61,145 nucleotides of DNA. It comes from a virus. The stretch covers positions 1 to 61,145 of the IMG/VR virus record IMGVR_UViG_3300022920_000542, one strand, 5' to 3'. Below the pieces are notes generated by a model that was not told the origin of the DNA, searched no databases, and saw only the letters and a program-made list of their open reading frames with translations. Positions 26,173-35,055 of this stretch are shown here, piece by piece (position 1 is the first letter of the stretch; each line of letters opens with the position of its first letter). The position numbers and the translations under genes are program-made.

Positions 26173-27726
26173 ATGACTAAACCCAAGTGTACAAAAACAT
26201 CATGCTTGTATCCAGAAACGTGTGACTGGAATAATATGTGCATGACAGAGCAACTTGAAATAAGTAATTCTGTAAGACTTAATGAAACCTCAATTGATAA
26301 GATTGGGGTTCTTTTGTGTCATGGGTTTCTATCTAAACACGAACAAATGGTCCCACTAAGCAATTATATATACGAAGCCCTTGGGTGGGAAACTAGTTTA
26401 GTTGAATTAACCGGACATGGATATGATCAAGAAAACATTGCAACTGCAACTTGGAACAACTGGGTTGATGATGTAAAAGAAAAGTATTTAAGTTTAAGGC
26501 AACGATGTGATAAAGTTTATATGATTGGGTTCTCGTTGGGTGGTTGTGTATCTGCATATGTTGCTAGTTTAAAAAGCATACGACCTGAAGGTTTGATTAT
26601 TGTAAATGGTGTGTTTGGTGTTAAGAATGTTTTCAACAAACTTCTTCCTGGTGTAATGATCTACAACAAAGTATGCAGTAAATTGAAACTTCAAAAGATT
26701 ATGTTGGAATCGATAACCAACGATAGTGAAGATCCTGATTTGAATCAACCTCTTGTGAATTTGTCGGCAACAAACGAATTGCGTAAAATGTCTAAAATAG
26801 CAGGTACTATATTACAAGATGTTAAGTGTCCTACATTTTTAATTCAAGAATACAATGATCCAACTGTATTTTATGGAAGTGGAAAACGAGCATTCAAAAA
26901 ACTAGGTGCTACTTTCAAACGATTTTATACAACCAAGTTAAATACTCATCTTACGATTCATGACAAAGGACTTGAGTGTAGTGTGTTTTGTAAAGTCTTG
27001 GAATTTTTAAAAGATGTTGAAAAGGATGATTTCGTTAATATTGCTCATCGTGGAGCAAGTGGTGATTTTACTGAAAACACCCTGCAGGCATTTGAAGAAG
27101 CAATTGATCGTGGTTGTGATGCAATTGAATTTGATGTACAAATTATAGGAAGTCGTTTTAGAATATTTCACGACCGTAACTTTCATAGAATGTTTGGGAT
27201 TGATATTGAAACAAATAAAATATCGGAAGCTGAGGTATCTAAATTAGTTTATCCGAACCTTGAGAAACTTCCTACCTTACAAGAAGCACTTGATTGTATA
27301 AATGGTCGTGTTGATGTTAACATTGAAGTCAAAAGTAATCAAGTTGCTGTAAACATTGCTAATATAGCAGAATCATATTTAGGAAAACCAGAGTGGAAAA
27401 ACAAAAGCATTACTTTATCGTGTTTTAGTTTTGCTACTATAAACACATTGTATAGATTCCGTAAAAAAGCAAAACTTTCATATTTGTTGTACGACCAGTA
27501 TTGTAATTTAGAAGAAATCAAACGACTTAAAGATGATTATATTAAATACAACATTCATTCGTTGAATCTTCCACTTGAAAGTATTTCCAAGCAAATCATT
27601 GAATATTGCAACGACAACAATATTAGAATATATGTATATACCGTAAATGAAATCAAACAAATTCGTTATTTACGAGAGTTGGGTGTGAGTGGTGTATTTA
27701 CTGACTTTCCTAAATTGATAAGATAA
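26173..27726 (+). CDS. Alpha/beta-hydrolase fused to glycerophosphodiester phosphodiesterase
   Basis: The 517-residue protein joins two lipid-hydrolysing domains. The first (about 40-285) is an alpha/beta-hydrolase of monoglyceride-lipase type, with the oxyanion HGF at residue 50 and the nucleophile elbow GFSLGG (Ser121). Asp229 and His259 or His263 are candidate triad members. The second (about 288-517) is a glycerophosphodiester phosphodiesterase, with NIAHRGASG (His292, Arg293), ENT, IEFDVQ and FHDRN. Four cysteines lie in the first 23 residues (C6, C11, C17, C23) and could bind metal. Together the domains could strip acyl chains and then split the glycerophosphodiester. There is no signal peptide, so cytoplasmic action or a virion-borne enzyme are both possible. 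Confidence 0.88.
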   Translation: MTKPKCTKTSCLYPETCDWNNMCMTEQLEISNSVRLNETSIDKIGVLLCHGFLSKHEQMVPLSNYIYEALGWETSLVELTGHGYDQENIATATWNNWVDDVKEKYLSLRQRCDKVYMIGFSLGGCVSAYVASLKSIRPEGLIIVNGVFGVKNVFNKLLPGVMIYNKVCSKLKLQKIMLESITNDSEDPDLNQPLVNLSATNELRKMSKIAGTILQDVKCPTFLIQEYNDPTVFYGSGKRAFKKLGATFKRFYTTKLNTHLTIHDKGLECSVFCKVLEFLKDVEKDDFVNIAHRGASGDFTENTLQAFEEAIDRGCDAIEFDVQIIGSRFRIFHDRNFHRMFGIDIETNKISEAEVSKLVYPNLEKLPTLQEALDCINGRVDVNIEVKSNQVAVNIANIAESYLGKPEWKNKSITLSCFSFATINTLYRFRKKAKLSYLLYDQYCNLEEIKRLKDDYIKYNIHSLNLPLESISKQIIEYCNDNNIRIYVYTVNEIKQIRYLRELGVSGVFTDFPKLIR

Positions 27727-27739
27727 AGTTGTTTTAATA

Positions 27740-27748
27740 TATATTTAT
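27740..27748 (+). promoter_or_regulatory. TATATTTAT box before 27754
   Basis: TATATTTAT-TCATC-ATG, with a five-base gap. Confidence 0.55.
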
Positions 27749-27753
27749 TCATC

Positions 27754-29310
27754 ATGGATGTCGTTGAACATTATCTATCGGAGATTGATTTAACCGATGT
27801 TTCTTCTGAGTTAAGAACTTTGTTGAGTGAAGCTGCCACTACAAATGCCTCGGATGCCGAAGTTGCTATATGTGTTGCGTATAACATCAAACAAGGTAAG
27901 AACGAGGTAGATGCTCTTAAATCGGCAGGTGTAGACAAATCAACCTGGAAAAAGATTAAAGCAAACAAATTAGTATATAGTGCAGGTAAAAAAGTTGCGA
28001 AAGGATTAAAGAACATCGGAGGTACTTTAATATGGTCAGGAAAAACATCTGCATCTACATTTTACAAAAACGGAAAAAAAGAAGCATCAAAAGCAGACTT
28101 AATAGGAAACAATCGTAATCGGTTATCGGTGAAGCAAGCAAGTGGTTCTGCAAAAAGTGCTCAACTTGTTAGTGGAACTTCGGGTGAAGCAAGAGGAGTA
28201 TTTGAGTTTGCAGTTAAACATCTTGAAGCAAGTGGTGGAAAACTGACATCTGATTCTGAGATTAAAGAGTTGTTTGATATTTTTGAAAAAGAAATGTCAA
28301 AAGCAATTCGTACTGATATAAATGTGGAAGTCGGAAAAGGTAAAAAGGATTTTCGTGATTGGGTTATATCTGACAGTGGTCGTTATGATGTTGTTAAGTC
28401 AAAAGCAAAGCAAGCAACGGACGATGAAATAAAACGACACATTCGTGCAGAGTTGGCAGTTAATAATGCTATATCAAATGCAGATGCTCCAAAACTTCAA
28501 GGAGATTACATCAAAGGAGTTAAACCATTAACTGCAAAGCAAATCAGCAAAATGCGTTCTGATTATATTTCATCGGATATGAAAATTGGTGATGTTACAA
28601 TTGCTAAAGATTATCTTGAAAAAGCAAATGTACCTTCTGATTTATTAACCAAGGAAGCACTTAGAACTCAAATAATGGATTTGATTGATGTGGCATTAAA
28701 AGCAGATACTTGGAAAACTCGTATTCGTGAGATTATGCAAAACAACGCAGAGCTTAAAAAGTGGATTGTTTATGAAGCTGCAAGTGGTCTTGGTAAGTTT
28801 ACAGGTAAAGCATCTAAAGGAGGAAATTACTTTGGTGATAATACTGCGGTTGCTAACAAGATATTGGTATTTGATTCTAAAGGTGTAAAAAAAGTACACG
28901 ATTTATTCAAGTGGTCACAAAGCAATGGTAATCTTTGTAATAATGTAGATATTAGTTTCAAAGGAAGTGGTCGCAGAAAATTCATTAAGTTTGGATTGGC
29001 TGCTGAATCTATTGATAGCAATATAGATAACATCATAAACGAAGAATACAACAAACTTGAAGATCAATTGAAACTGCTTAACGAAGGTAAAATTTGGGAC
29101 ACCATAAAAAGTGGATTTGATTCTGCGTCAACTTGGGTTAAATCATCGTATGATAAAATTGAAGTTTTACTTTTGCAATTTTATGAAAAGGTTGTAAAGG
29201 GAGTTCTTGATTACTTTTGGGAACTATTTCAAAAAGGATTGAGTCCCGTACTTGAAAAAATGGGATTCATTATGGAAGGTGTATGTTCGTTATCTGTTCC
29301 TGTTTGGTAA
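27754..29310 (+). CDS. Large protein with a nuclease-like D...SxK core, paralogue 1
   Basis: The 518-residue protein starts MDVVEHYLSEIDLT and is a diverged paralogue of the next gene. Shared blocks are the N-terminus, a KADLIGNNRNRLSVKQASGS segment (Asp115 and Ser-x-Lys at 125-127), and a WIVYEAASGLGKFTG segment around residue 340. The Asp followed by SxK on an adjacent strand looks like a PD-(D/E)XK core with the middle acid replaced. The C-terminus has amphipathic helices and a hydrophobic end. It may be a structural or DNA-handling virion protein; a catalytic role is only a suggestion. Confidence 0.72.
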   Translation: MDVVEHYLSEIDLTDVSSELRTLLSEAATTNASDAEVAICVAYNIKQGKNEVDALKSAGVDKSTWKKIKANKLVYSAGKKVAKGLKNIGGTLIWSGKTSASTFYKNGKKEASKADLIGNNRNRLSVKQASGSAKSAQLVSGTSGEARGVFEFAVKHLEASGGKLTSDSEIKELFDIFEKEMSKAIRTDINVEVGKGKKDFRDWVISDSGRYDVVKSKAKQATDDEIKRHIRAELAVNNAISNADAPKLQGDYIKGVKPLTAKQISKMRSDYISSDMKIGDVTIAKDYLEKANVPSDLLTKEALRTQIMDLIDVALKADTWKTRIREIMQNNAELKKWIVYEAASGLGKFTGKASKGGNYFGDNTAVANKILVFDSKGVKKVHDLFKWSQSNGNLCNNVDISFKGSGRRKFIKFGLAAESIDSNIDNIINEEYNKLEDQLKLLNEGKIWDTIKSGFDSASTWVKSSYDKIEVLLLQFYEKVVKGVLDYFWELFQKGLSPVLEKMGFIMEGVCSLSVPVW

Positions 29311-29326
29311 TAAAACATCTTTGATA

Positions 29327-29335
29327 TATATTTAT
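29327..29335 (+). promoter_or_regulatory. TATATTTAT box before 29340
   Basis: TATATTTAT-TGTC-GTG. The gap is four bases to a GTG start, which supports GTG as the real start. Confidence 0.55.
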
Positions 29336-29339
29336 TGTC

Positions 29340-30965
29340 GTGGATATAGTAGAACATTATATTAAAAACATAGATACTTCTTTTGAAGTTGATGATATAT
29401 TATGTGAACTTGCATTGCACGATTTGTTTAAACGAGATAACAAGCAACGATTCATTGACAAAGTTGATGGTAACGAAGTTCTTGATGATAAAAACAATCC
29501 TCTTAAAATTAAAAGTGGTACTACTGCTTTATGGAAAGATATGAAGAAGCAACTTTTATCTGCAACAGACAAAGATGGAATTGCTGATTGGGGTGGTCGT
29601 GGTGAAACCAAGATAAAACAACTATTTGGTGTTCCTATTAGTAAAATAGGCAAATCTCAGAATGATATGAGTGGGGGAGCAAGTAGTGGAAATCCAAGTG
29701 GAGAAGATTGGGAAGCAATGATTGCTATTGGTCTTGCTACTATTGAAAAGAAAGACCCATCAAAAGAAGTACCTGACGAATGGTCAAGAATAGATCGAAA
29801 GGGTTTTTGGGATAGTGAATTTAATCGTGACATCGCAGAAAAGATTGCAAGTGCATTTAAGAAAAACGGATATGCACCCATTTCGCAAACTGGTAGTGGA
29901 AAGGGTGGTGTGGGTGTATCAAGTGAATGGGGAGAGATATTCAAAGAATACGGAAGTGGTAGTATGAACAAAACTCCAAAGACTGACCTCAAGGGAGGTT
30001 CAAAGAAAATTTCATTAAAAAAAGCAGGTGGTTCTCAAGCAATGAGTGCCAAGCAAGCTGAAGCAGCTTCTACATTCGGAGCAGCTGTTAGTATGTATGG
30101 TAAAAATTATCCAAGTAGTGTAAATAAAATCTTAGATTCATTTAAGAGTTCAATTCTTGATTTATCTGAAAGTGGTTACCGTGGTAGTATATCTGCTCTT
30201 GAAAAAGACATCAACGCAAGTGAAGGTGATCCAAAGAAAATGAAGAAACTTAAACCAGTAGTTGATAATTTGAAGCAAGCAAGAGATGATGGTAAGTTTA
30301 TTACATCTGAAATGAATCGTTTGTTTTTAAGTGATTCAAAATTCAAAGATTTATTTGTATTTGAAGCTGCTACCGGTTCTGTTAAGTTTGGTGATTCTTC
30401 GGAAAGTCGTGCTGATACTATGGTGGAAATTGATACTGATAGTGGTAAAATTACATCGCAATACAAAATGAATTCTCCAAGTGATATTTCTTCGTTAGCA
30501 AGTCAATACAAGTTTTATTTGTCATTCAAAACAAGTGGTAATAGCACTCCTTATATGGCACTTAGAGGAAATATGGAACAAGACCCAAAGAAGGTTACTG
30601 CGTGGATGAAGAAGCAGGTTGTAGAAAATAAAAACTTTTCAACGATATGTCCAACATTTTCTACTATTATTCAAGAAGGTTTCAAACAAGACGATTTTGG
30701 AAAAAGATTATTAACTGAATCAAGTTTCCAAAATCTCAATGAGTGGCAATTACTTAAAAAAGTTCGTGACGGAATAACATCTGTTAGCAACAAGGTAAAA
30801 GACCGTTTTGTTAAAATATGGAATTGGATTTCCGAACGAGTTTCTGTTGCATTTGATTGGTTAAAGAAGCAAGGAGCAAAAGCACTTGTTTATCTTCAAA
30901 AGTTTTTTGGAGTGAAACTTGACAAGTGTGGAATAAATGGAAAGATAGAACTTTTCTCTGCTTAA
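29340..30965 (+). CDS. Large protein with a nuclease-like D...SxK core, paralogue 2
   Basis: The 541-residue protein has a GTG start. It shares the MDIVEHYIKNID start, a KTDLKGGSKKISLKKAGGSQ core (Asp216, Ser-Leu-Lys 225-227), and a VFEAATGSVKFGDSS segment with the preceding gene. An upstream helix with GEDWEAMIAIGL (Glu125) could supply the first acid of a restriction-endonuclease-like fold. The C-terminus has basic helices. Its stop TAA at 30963-30965 abuts the convergent gene's stop, with no visible terminator. Confidence 0.74.
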   Translation: MDIVEHYIKNIDTSFEVDDILCELALHDLFKRDNKQRFIDKVDGNEVLDDKNNPLKIKSGTTALWKDMKKQLLSATDKDGIADWGGRGETKIKQLFGVPISKIGKSQNDMSGGASSGNPSGEDWEAMIAIGLATIEKKDPSKEVPDEWSRIDRKGFWDSEFNRDIAEKIASAFKKNGYAPISQTGSGKGGVGVSSEWGEIFKEYGSGSMNKTPKTDLKGGSKKISLKKAGGSQAMSAKQAEAASTFGAAVSMYGKNYPSSVNKILDSFKSSILDLSESGYRGSISALEKDINASEGDPKKMKKLKPVVDNLKQARDDGKFITSEMNRLFLSDSKFKDLFVFEAATGSVKFGDSSESRADTMVEIDTDSGKITSQYKMNSPSDISSLASQYKFYLSFKTSGNSTPYMALRGNMEQDPKKVTAWMKKQVVENKNFSTICPTFSTIIQEGFKQDDFGKRLLTESSFQNLNEWQLLKKVRDGITSVSNKVKDRFVKIWNWISERVSVAFDWLKKQGAKALVYLQKFFGVKLDKCGINGKIELFSA

Positions 30966-32543
30966 TTACTTCTTGTAAAACACAAAGATAGGTTCGTACT
31001 TGTGCAACTCTCCGTTTATTTGACAACAATTTTTTATCGTTGTTCTATCTCCACGCATTGTTGCCATAAGCATTTTAAGAGTTTCAACATACTCAAGACC
31101 GTATTCGTGTAAAATATTTTTGCTATCTTCTTCAAGTGGTATATATCCACCATCGTGTGTGATGTCCGCAATATTCCACAATAAATACCTGTCGTTTCTT
31201 AAATACTGAGATGCAGTTCTTAATGTGGGACGAAGAAAGTTTTCTTTCCAATCTTCATACGATGGAAACTTCTTGAAACTCTGAGATTCATCTGCTGAAT
31301 ATTGCTCTCTATTAAAATATGGTGGACTTGTAAATACTAAATCAAATGTTCCTTTGTATTTTTCAAATTCTTTGTTTCGGTGAATGACCTCACTTCCGTC
31401 TTGAAACAAGTCGTGTGTATTGCGATGACCAAAAAACGGATTACCACCATTGGTTTTGTCGTTGAAAAAATCTGCTACATATTCGTATCTTGATTTATTG
31501 AGTTCATTTATATAGTTGTCTGTATTTGGGTCTGTTCCAACATAATGTATTTGACGATCATCTATACTCATAGCACCAAGTATTCTTCCTCCCCAACCTG
31601 CACTTGGATCATATACGGTGAGATCATTTTTGTTTTCAATGTGATCTGTATATTTTTGATAAACAAACTTTGCAGTTAGTGGTGGAAAGTTTACGGCAGG
31701 ATGTCTTCCGAGTCCAAGACGAAGTGCTTCCATTGCGGATGGAAAGATAGTTGATGTTTTGTTGTAGTAACGAACACTAAATTTATATTGAGTTTCATCA
31801 AGTGTATCAAGTTTATCAAAATCTGTATTAAAGTCTGTTGTTCGTTCTAAATTGCTGATATTGTTTTGTTCAAGCAAACCTTCTTTATGCAACTGAAGTA
31901 TTTGTTGAGCAGATAACAATAAATGATTTTCTTCATAGTCTTCAAACTTTCTTTCGGTGAAAAGTTCAATGATCCAAAAGTCATTGTTGGGATATAAATG
32001 TTTTTCTGCTATAAAGTTTCTAATCCAAGTTTCTCCATCGTTTGTTGGATATGGTACTTCATCATCATTTTTTCTTATGGTTTTTCCGTGGGCAAAAAAA
32101 GCATCTCGTCTGATGGTTCTTCTCATTGTAACATGGAAACTATCTCGTTTATCTGGATCAACAAAGTAATCGTAAATGCTTTCTGAGTGTGTACCTGTTT
32201 GTAATGCCATTTTTGTTTTAAGCATTGTTGGAAAAAACTGATCAATTACGGTTGCAAACTTGTTAAAGTTTTTAATGATTGTGTTTGTTTTGTCAAGTTC
32301 ATCGTAATGTAGAAACTTGCTAACATCATATCGTTGTAGTTTGTTAAATTGAGCAATAATGTCTTTTTCTATTTTACCACTTCTCGGTGGAATTCCACTT
32401 TTATCCCATGTAGTAACAATATAATCTCGTAAATCATCCAACCAAATTTCAAGTTCTTCTTTACTTTTTAACAACAACTGATGAAAGGTGATGTTTTGAT
32501 CCCACTCTACGAGGTTGTTTTTCTCGTAAAAATATTTCTTCAT
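30966..32543 (-). CDS. DNA methyltransferase-like protein, TSPPY type, paralogue A
   Basis: This 525-residue protein has the AdoMet motif YDPSAGWGGRILGAMS, the acidic YVGTDPNTDNYINE and the catalytic TSPPYFNREQYSADES. The first 300 residues hold a domain also present in its neighbour (MKKYFYEKNNL start). The ATG at 32543 overlaps the neighbour's stop as ATGA, so the frame-open start at 32603 is rejected. The target may be DNA, or a nucleotide precursor given the operon company. It is the last gene of the 37044-to-30966 operon. Confidence 0.8.
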   Translation of the reverse strand: MKKYFYEKNNLVEWDQNITFHQLLLKSKEELEIWLDDLRDYIVTTWDKSGIPPRSGKIEKDIIAQFNKLQRYDVSKFLHYDELDKTNTIIKNFNKFATVIDQFFPTMLKTKMALQTGTHSESIYDYFVDPDKRDSFHVTMRRTIRRDAFFAHGKTIRKNDDEVPYPTNDGETWIRNFIAEKHLYPNNDFWIIELFTERKFEDYEENHLLLSAQQILQLHKEGLLEQNNISNLERTTDFNTDFDKLDTLDETQYKFSVRYYNKTSTIFPSAMEALRLGLGRHPAVNFPPLTAKFVYQKYTDHIENKNDLTVYDPSAGWGGRILGAMSIDDRQIHYVGTDPNTDNYINELNKSRYEYVADFFNDKTNGGNPFFGHRNTHDLFQDGSEVIHRNKEFEKYKGTFDLVFTSPPYFNREQYSADESQSFKKFPSYEDWKENFLRPTLRTASQYLRNDRYLLWNIADITHDGGYIPLEEDSKNILHEYGLEYVETLKMLMATMRGDRTTIKNCCQINGELHKYEPIFVFYKK

Positions 32544-34129
32544 TTCTTGTAAAACACAAAGATAGGTTCGTACTTTTGCAACTCTCCGTTTATCTTGCAA
32601 CAATTCTTAACCGTTTCTGCTTTAACACCACGCATTGTTGTCATAAGCATTTTAAGAGTTTCTACATACTCAAGTCCGTATTCCGCAAGAATATCACGAC
32701 TATCTTTTTCTAATGGCATAAATCCGTCTCCGTCTGCGATGTCTGCGATATTCCAAAGTAGATATCTATCGTTCTTCAAATACTCGGCAGCCGTTTTCAA
32801 AGTAGGACGAAGAAAGTTGTCTCTCCAATCTGCATACTCTGGAAACTTTTTGAAACTCTGAGATTCATCTGCTGAATATTGTTCACGATTAAAATAGGGT
32901 GGACTTGTAAAAACCAAATCAAGTTTGCCTTTATATTTTTGGAAACTTGGATTATTAGAAATTTCTTCACTTCCATTTTGATAAACATCGTATGTGTTAC
33001 GATGACCAAAAAACGGATTACCTCCGTTTGTTTTATCATTAAAGAAGTCGGCAAGATATTCGTAACGACTTTTACCAAGTTCATCAATATAATTGTCGGT
33101 GTTTGGGTCAGTTCCGATATAATGAATCTGACGATCATGTACTGACATAGCACCAAGAATACGACCACCCCATCCTGCACTTGGATCATATATATGAAGA
33201 TTGCTTTTATCTTGAATGTGATCTGTGTACTTCTGATAAATGTACTTTGCAGTCAACGGAGGAAAGTTTACTGCTGGTTGACTCAAACCCAACTTAAATG
33301 CTTCCATTGCTGATGGAAAGATTCTTGAGTTTTTGTCGTAATATCTAATGCTAAAACGAAACTCTACTTCTTTGTCATCTTCTAATATAACATCATTTAT
33401 ATTTTCAATATCATCACCAAAATTTGCAGTTCTTTCTAAATTTCTGATGTTGTTGATTTCAAGCAAACCTTCTTTGTGTAATTTCTTTATTTGCTTTGCC
33501 GTAAGCATCAAACTACTTTCTTCGTATGAATCAAACTTCTTTTCGGTAAACAACTCAATAATCCAAAAGTCATTGTGTGGATGAAGATGTTTTTCTTTAA
33601 CGAAATTACGAATCCAATCTTCTGCGTTTTCAGTTGGACACGGAACGTCATAATCATTTTTCTTGATTGTTCTTCCGTGAGCATAAAACGAATCTCTTCG
33701 TACCGTTCGTCTCATACAGGTGTGGAAACTTTCTCGTTTCTCTGGATTAGCAAAGCAATCGTAAACACTCCAAGATGTATGCTTACTTGAACCTATTTTA
33801 GTTTTAAGCATTGTTGGAAAAAACTGATCAACTACGGTTGCGAACTTGTTAAAGTTTTTGACGATGGTATTTGTTCCGTCCATTTCGTCTTTGTGCTGAA
33901 ACTTATATACATTGTATCCAGACAATTTATTTAAGTTGGCAATAATACCCTTTTCGTTTTTGCCTGTTCTTGGTGGGAGGCCTTTGTTGTCCCATGTATC
34001 TACAATATAAGTTCTAAGTTCATCAATCCACTTGGTTAACTCTGTACCATTCTTCTGAAGAAGTTCGTGGAATGTAATATTAACTCTACATTCTGCAAGA
34101 TTGTTTTTTTCGTAAAAGTATTTTTTCAT
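32540..34129 (-). CDS. DNA methyltransferase-like protein, TSPPY type, paralogue B
   Basis: This 529-residue protein is very close to paralogue A along its whole length, with the same YDPSAGWGGRILGAMS, YIGTDPNTDNYIDE and TSPPYFNREQYSADES blocks. The tandem duplication is recent relative to the third family member at 20547. Its ATG at 34129 overlaps the stop of the PLP-enzyme-like gene as ATGA. Confidence 0.82.
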   Translation of the reverse strand: MKKYFYEKNNLAECRVNITFHELLQKNGTELTKWIDELRTYIVDTWDNKGLPPRTGKNEKGIIANLNKLSGYNVYKFQHKDEMDGTNTIVKNFNKFATVVDQFFPTMLKTKIGSSKHTSWSVYDCFANPEKRESFHTCMRRTVRRDSFYAHGRTIKKNDYDVPCPTENAEDWIRNFVKEKHLHPHNDFWIIELFTEKKFDSYEESSLMLTAKQIKKLHKEGLLEINNIRNLERTANFGDDIENINDVILEDDKEVEFRFSIRYYDKNSRIFPSAMEAFKLGLSQPAVNFPPLTAKYIYQKYTDHIQDKSNLHIYDPSAGWGGRILGAMSVHDRQIHYIGTDPNTDNYIDELGKSRYEYLADFFNDKTNGGNPFFGHRNTYDVYQNGSEEISNNPSFQKYKGKLDLVFTSPPYFNREQYSADESQSFKKFPEYADWRDNFLRPTLKTAAEYLKNDRYLLWNIADIADGDGFMPLEKDSRDILAEYGLEYVETLKMLMTTMRGVKAETVKNCCKINGELQKYEPIFVFYKK

Positions 34130-35055
34130 TGTCTCCAAAAGTGCGATGCACAAGCACCACCTAGATTATAGAATAGTACATCTCCTTCCAATTTGCAACC
34201 ATTTTCTTTTAACCAATCCCATGCTTTTTTGTCCCAATTACCATTACAAGGAAACGGTGTATATACTTGATCCAGATCATCTGCAAACTCATGTGGGGTT
34301 TCGTGGATTTCGGTTACGTGGTTATGCTTTCCGTTTTTTGTATAGAATACACCCCACGATGTTAACTTAGTTTCAATGGAAGACTCTGATGCAGTTGTTA
34401 TGAGATGTGCTTTCTTTATGTCACTCTGATGTAATTGAAAATGTCTTTCTCCGAAAAAACCCTGAAGTAGTCCTGATGGTGTTACTCCACTACCTGCATT
34501 TACAACAAGGTGTTTAATGTTTTTGTCTGAGTTCTCTTCAAGTAGAGTTTGCATTCGTGTTTTGAAATAACCTACATAATCTGGATGATCAAACGCATAT
34601 GGCATCATTTGATATCCGTTTTTGTTTGCAAGAATATTAACCGAACTTGTTACTATACTAAGAATGTTTGGTTTCATTGGGACCAACTCTGCCCCAAGAC
34701 TTTCTATTTTTTCAAGTGCTTTTTTGGGATAGTCTTTCGTATTAGGGTATGCAATCTTAATATCAAATCCAAGTTCACGACCCATATATGCCAATGCCCA
34801 ACCACTATAACTTACAGCAACTGACAGATGGATTATAGGTTTGTTTCTTGTAAGTTTTTCAACCGAGTATGTCTGATTCTTGTTATTGTCATCAGTAAAT
34901 GCCCCATCACTTTCAAGGACTCTACGAATGCCTTCTAACTTTGCCCACGGTGGTAAATCTAAATTTCCGTTTAGCAAATCGTCACGTTTTACGTAAACTT
35001 TTTTTTCTCCACATAAATGTTCTTCGAGTGGAGTATCAAAATTAAAGGAGAGCAT
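34126..35055 (-). CDS. PLP-dependent enzyme-like protein (fold type II, ACC deaminase/D-cysteine desulfhydrase relative)
   Basis: The 309-residue protein resembles fold-type-II PLP enzymes. VYVKRDDLLNGN and WAKLEGIRRVLE correspond to the region with the PLP lysine, and VNAGSGVTPSGLLQGF looks like the phosphate-binding glycine loop. Family members act on amino acids such as 1-aminocyclopropane-1-carboxylate or D-cysteine. The reaction here is unknown. The start overlaps the upstream oxygenase gene by 14 bases, and the stop overlaps the methyltransferase-like start. The tight coupling argues for a shared pathway. Confidence 0.75.
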   Translation of the reverse strand: MLSFNFDTPLEEHLCGEKKVYVKRDDLLNGNLDLPPWAKLEGIRRVLESDGAFTDDNNKNQTYSVEKLTRNKPIIHLSVAVSYSGWALAYMGRELGFDIKIAYPNTKDYPKKALEKIESLGAELVPMKPNILSIVTSSVNILANKNGYQMMPYAFDHPDYVGYFKTRMQTLLEENSDKNIKHLVVNAGSGVTPSGLLQGFFGERHFQLHQSDIKKAHLITTASESSIETKLTSWGVFYTKNGKHNHVTEIHETPHEFADDLDQVYTPFPCNGNWDKKAWDWLKENGCKLEGDVLFYNLGGACASHFWRQ

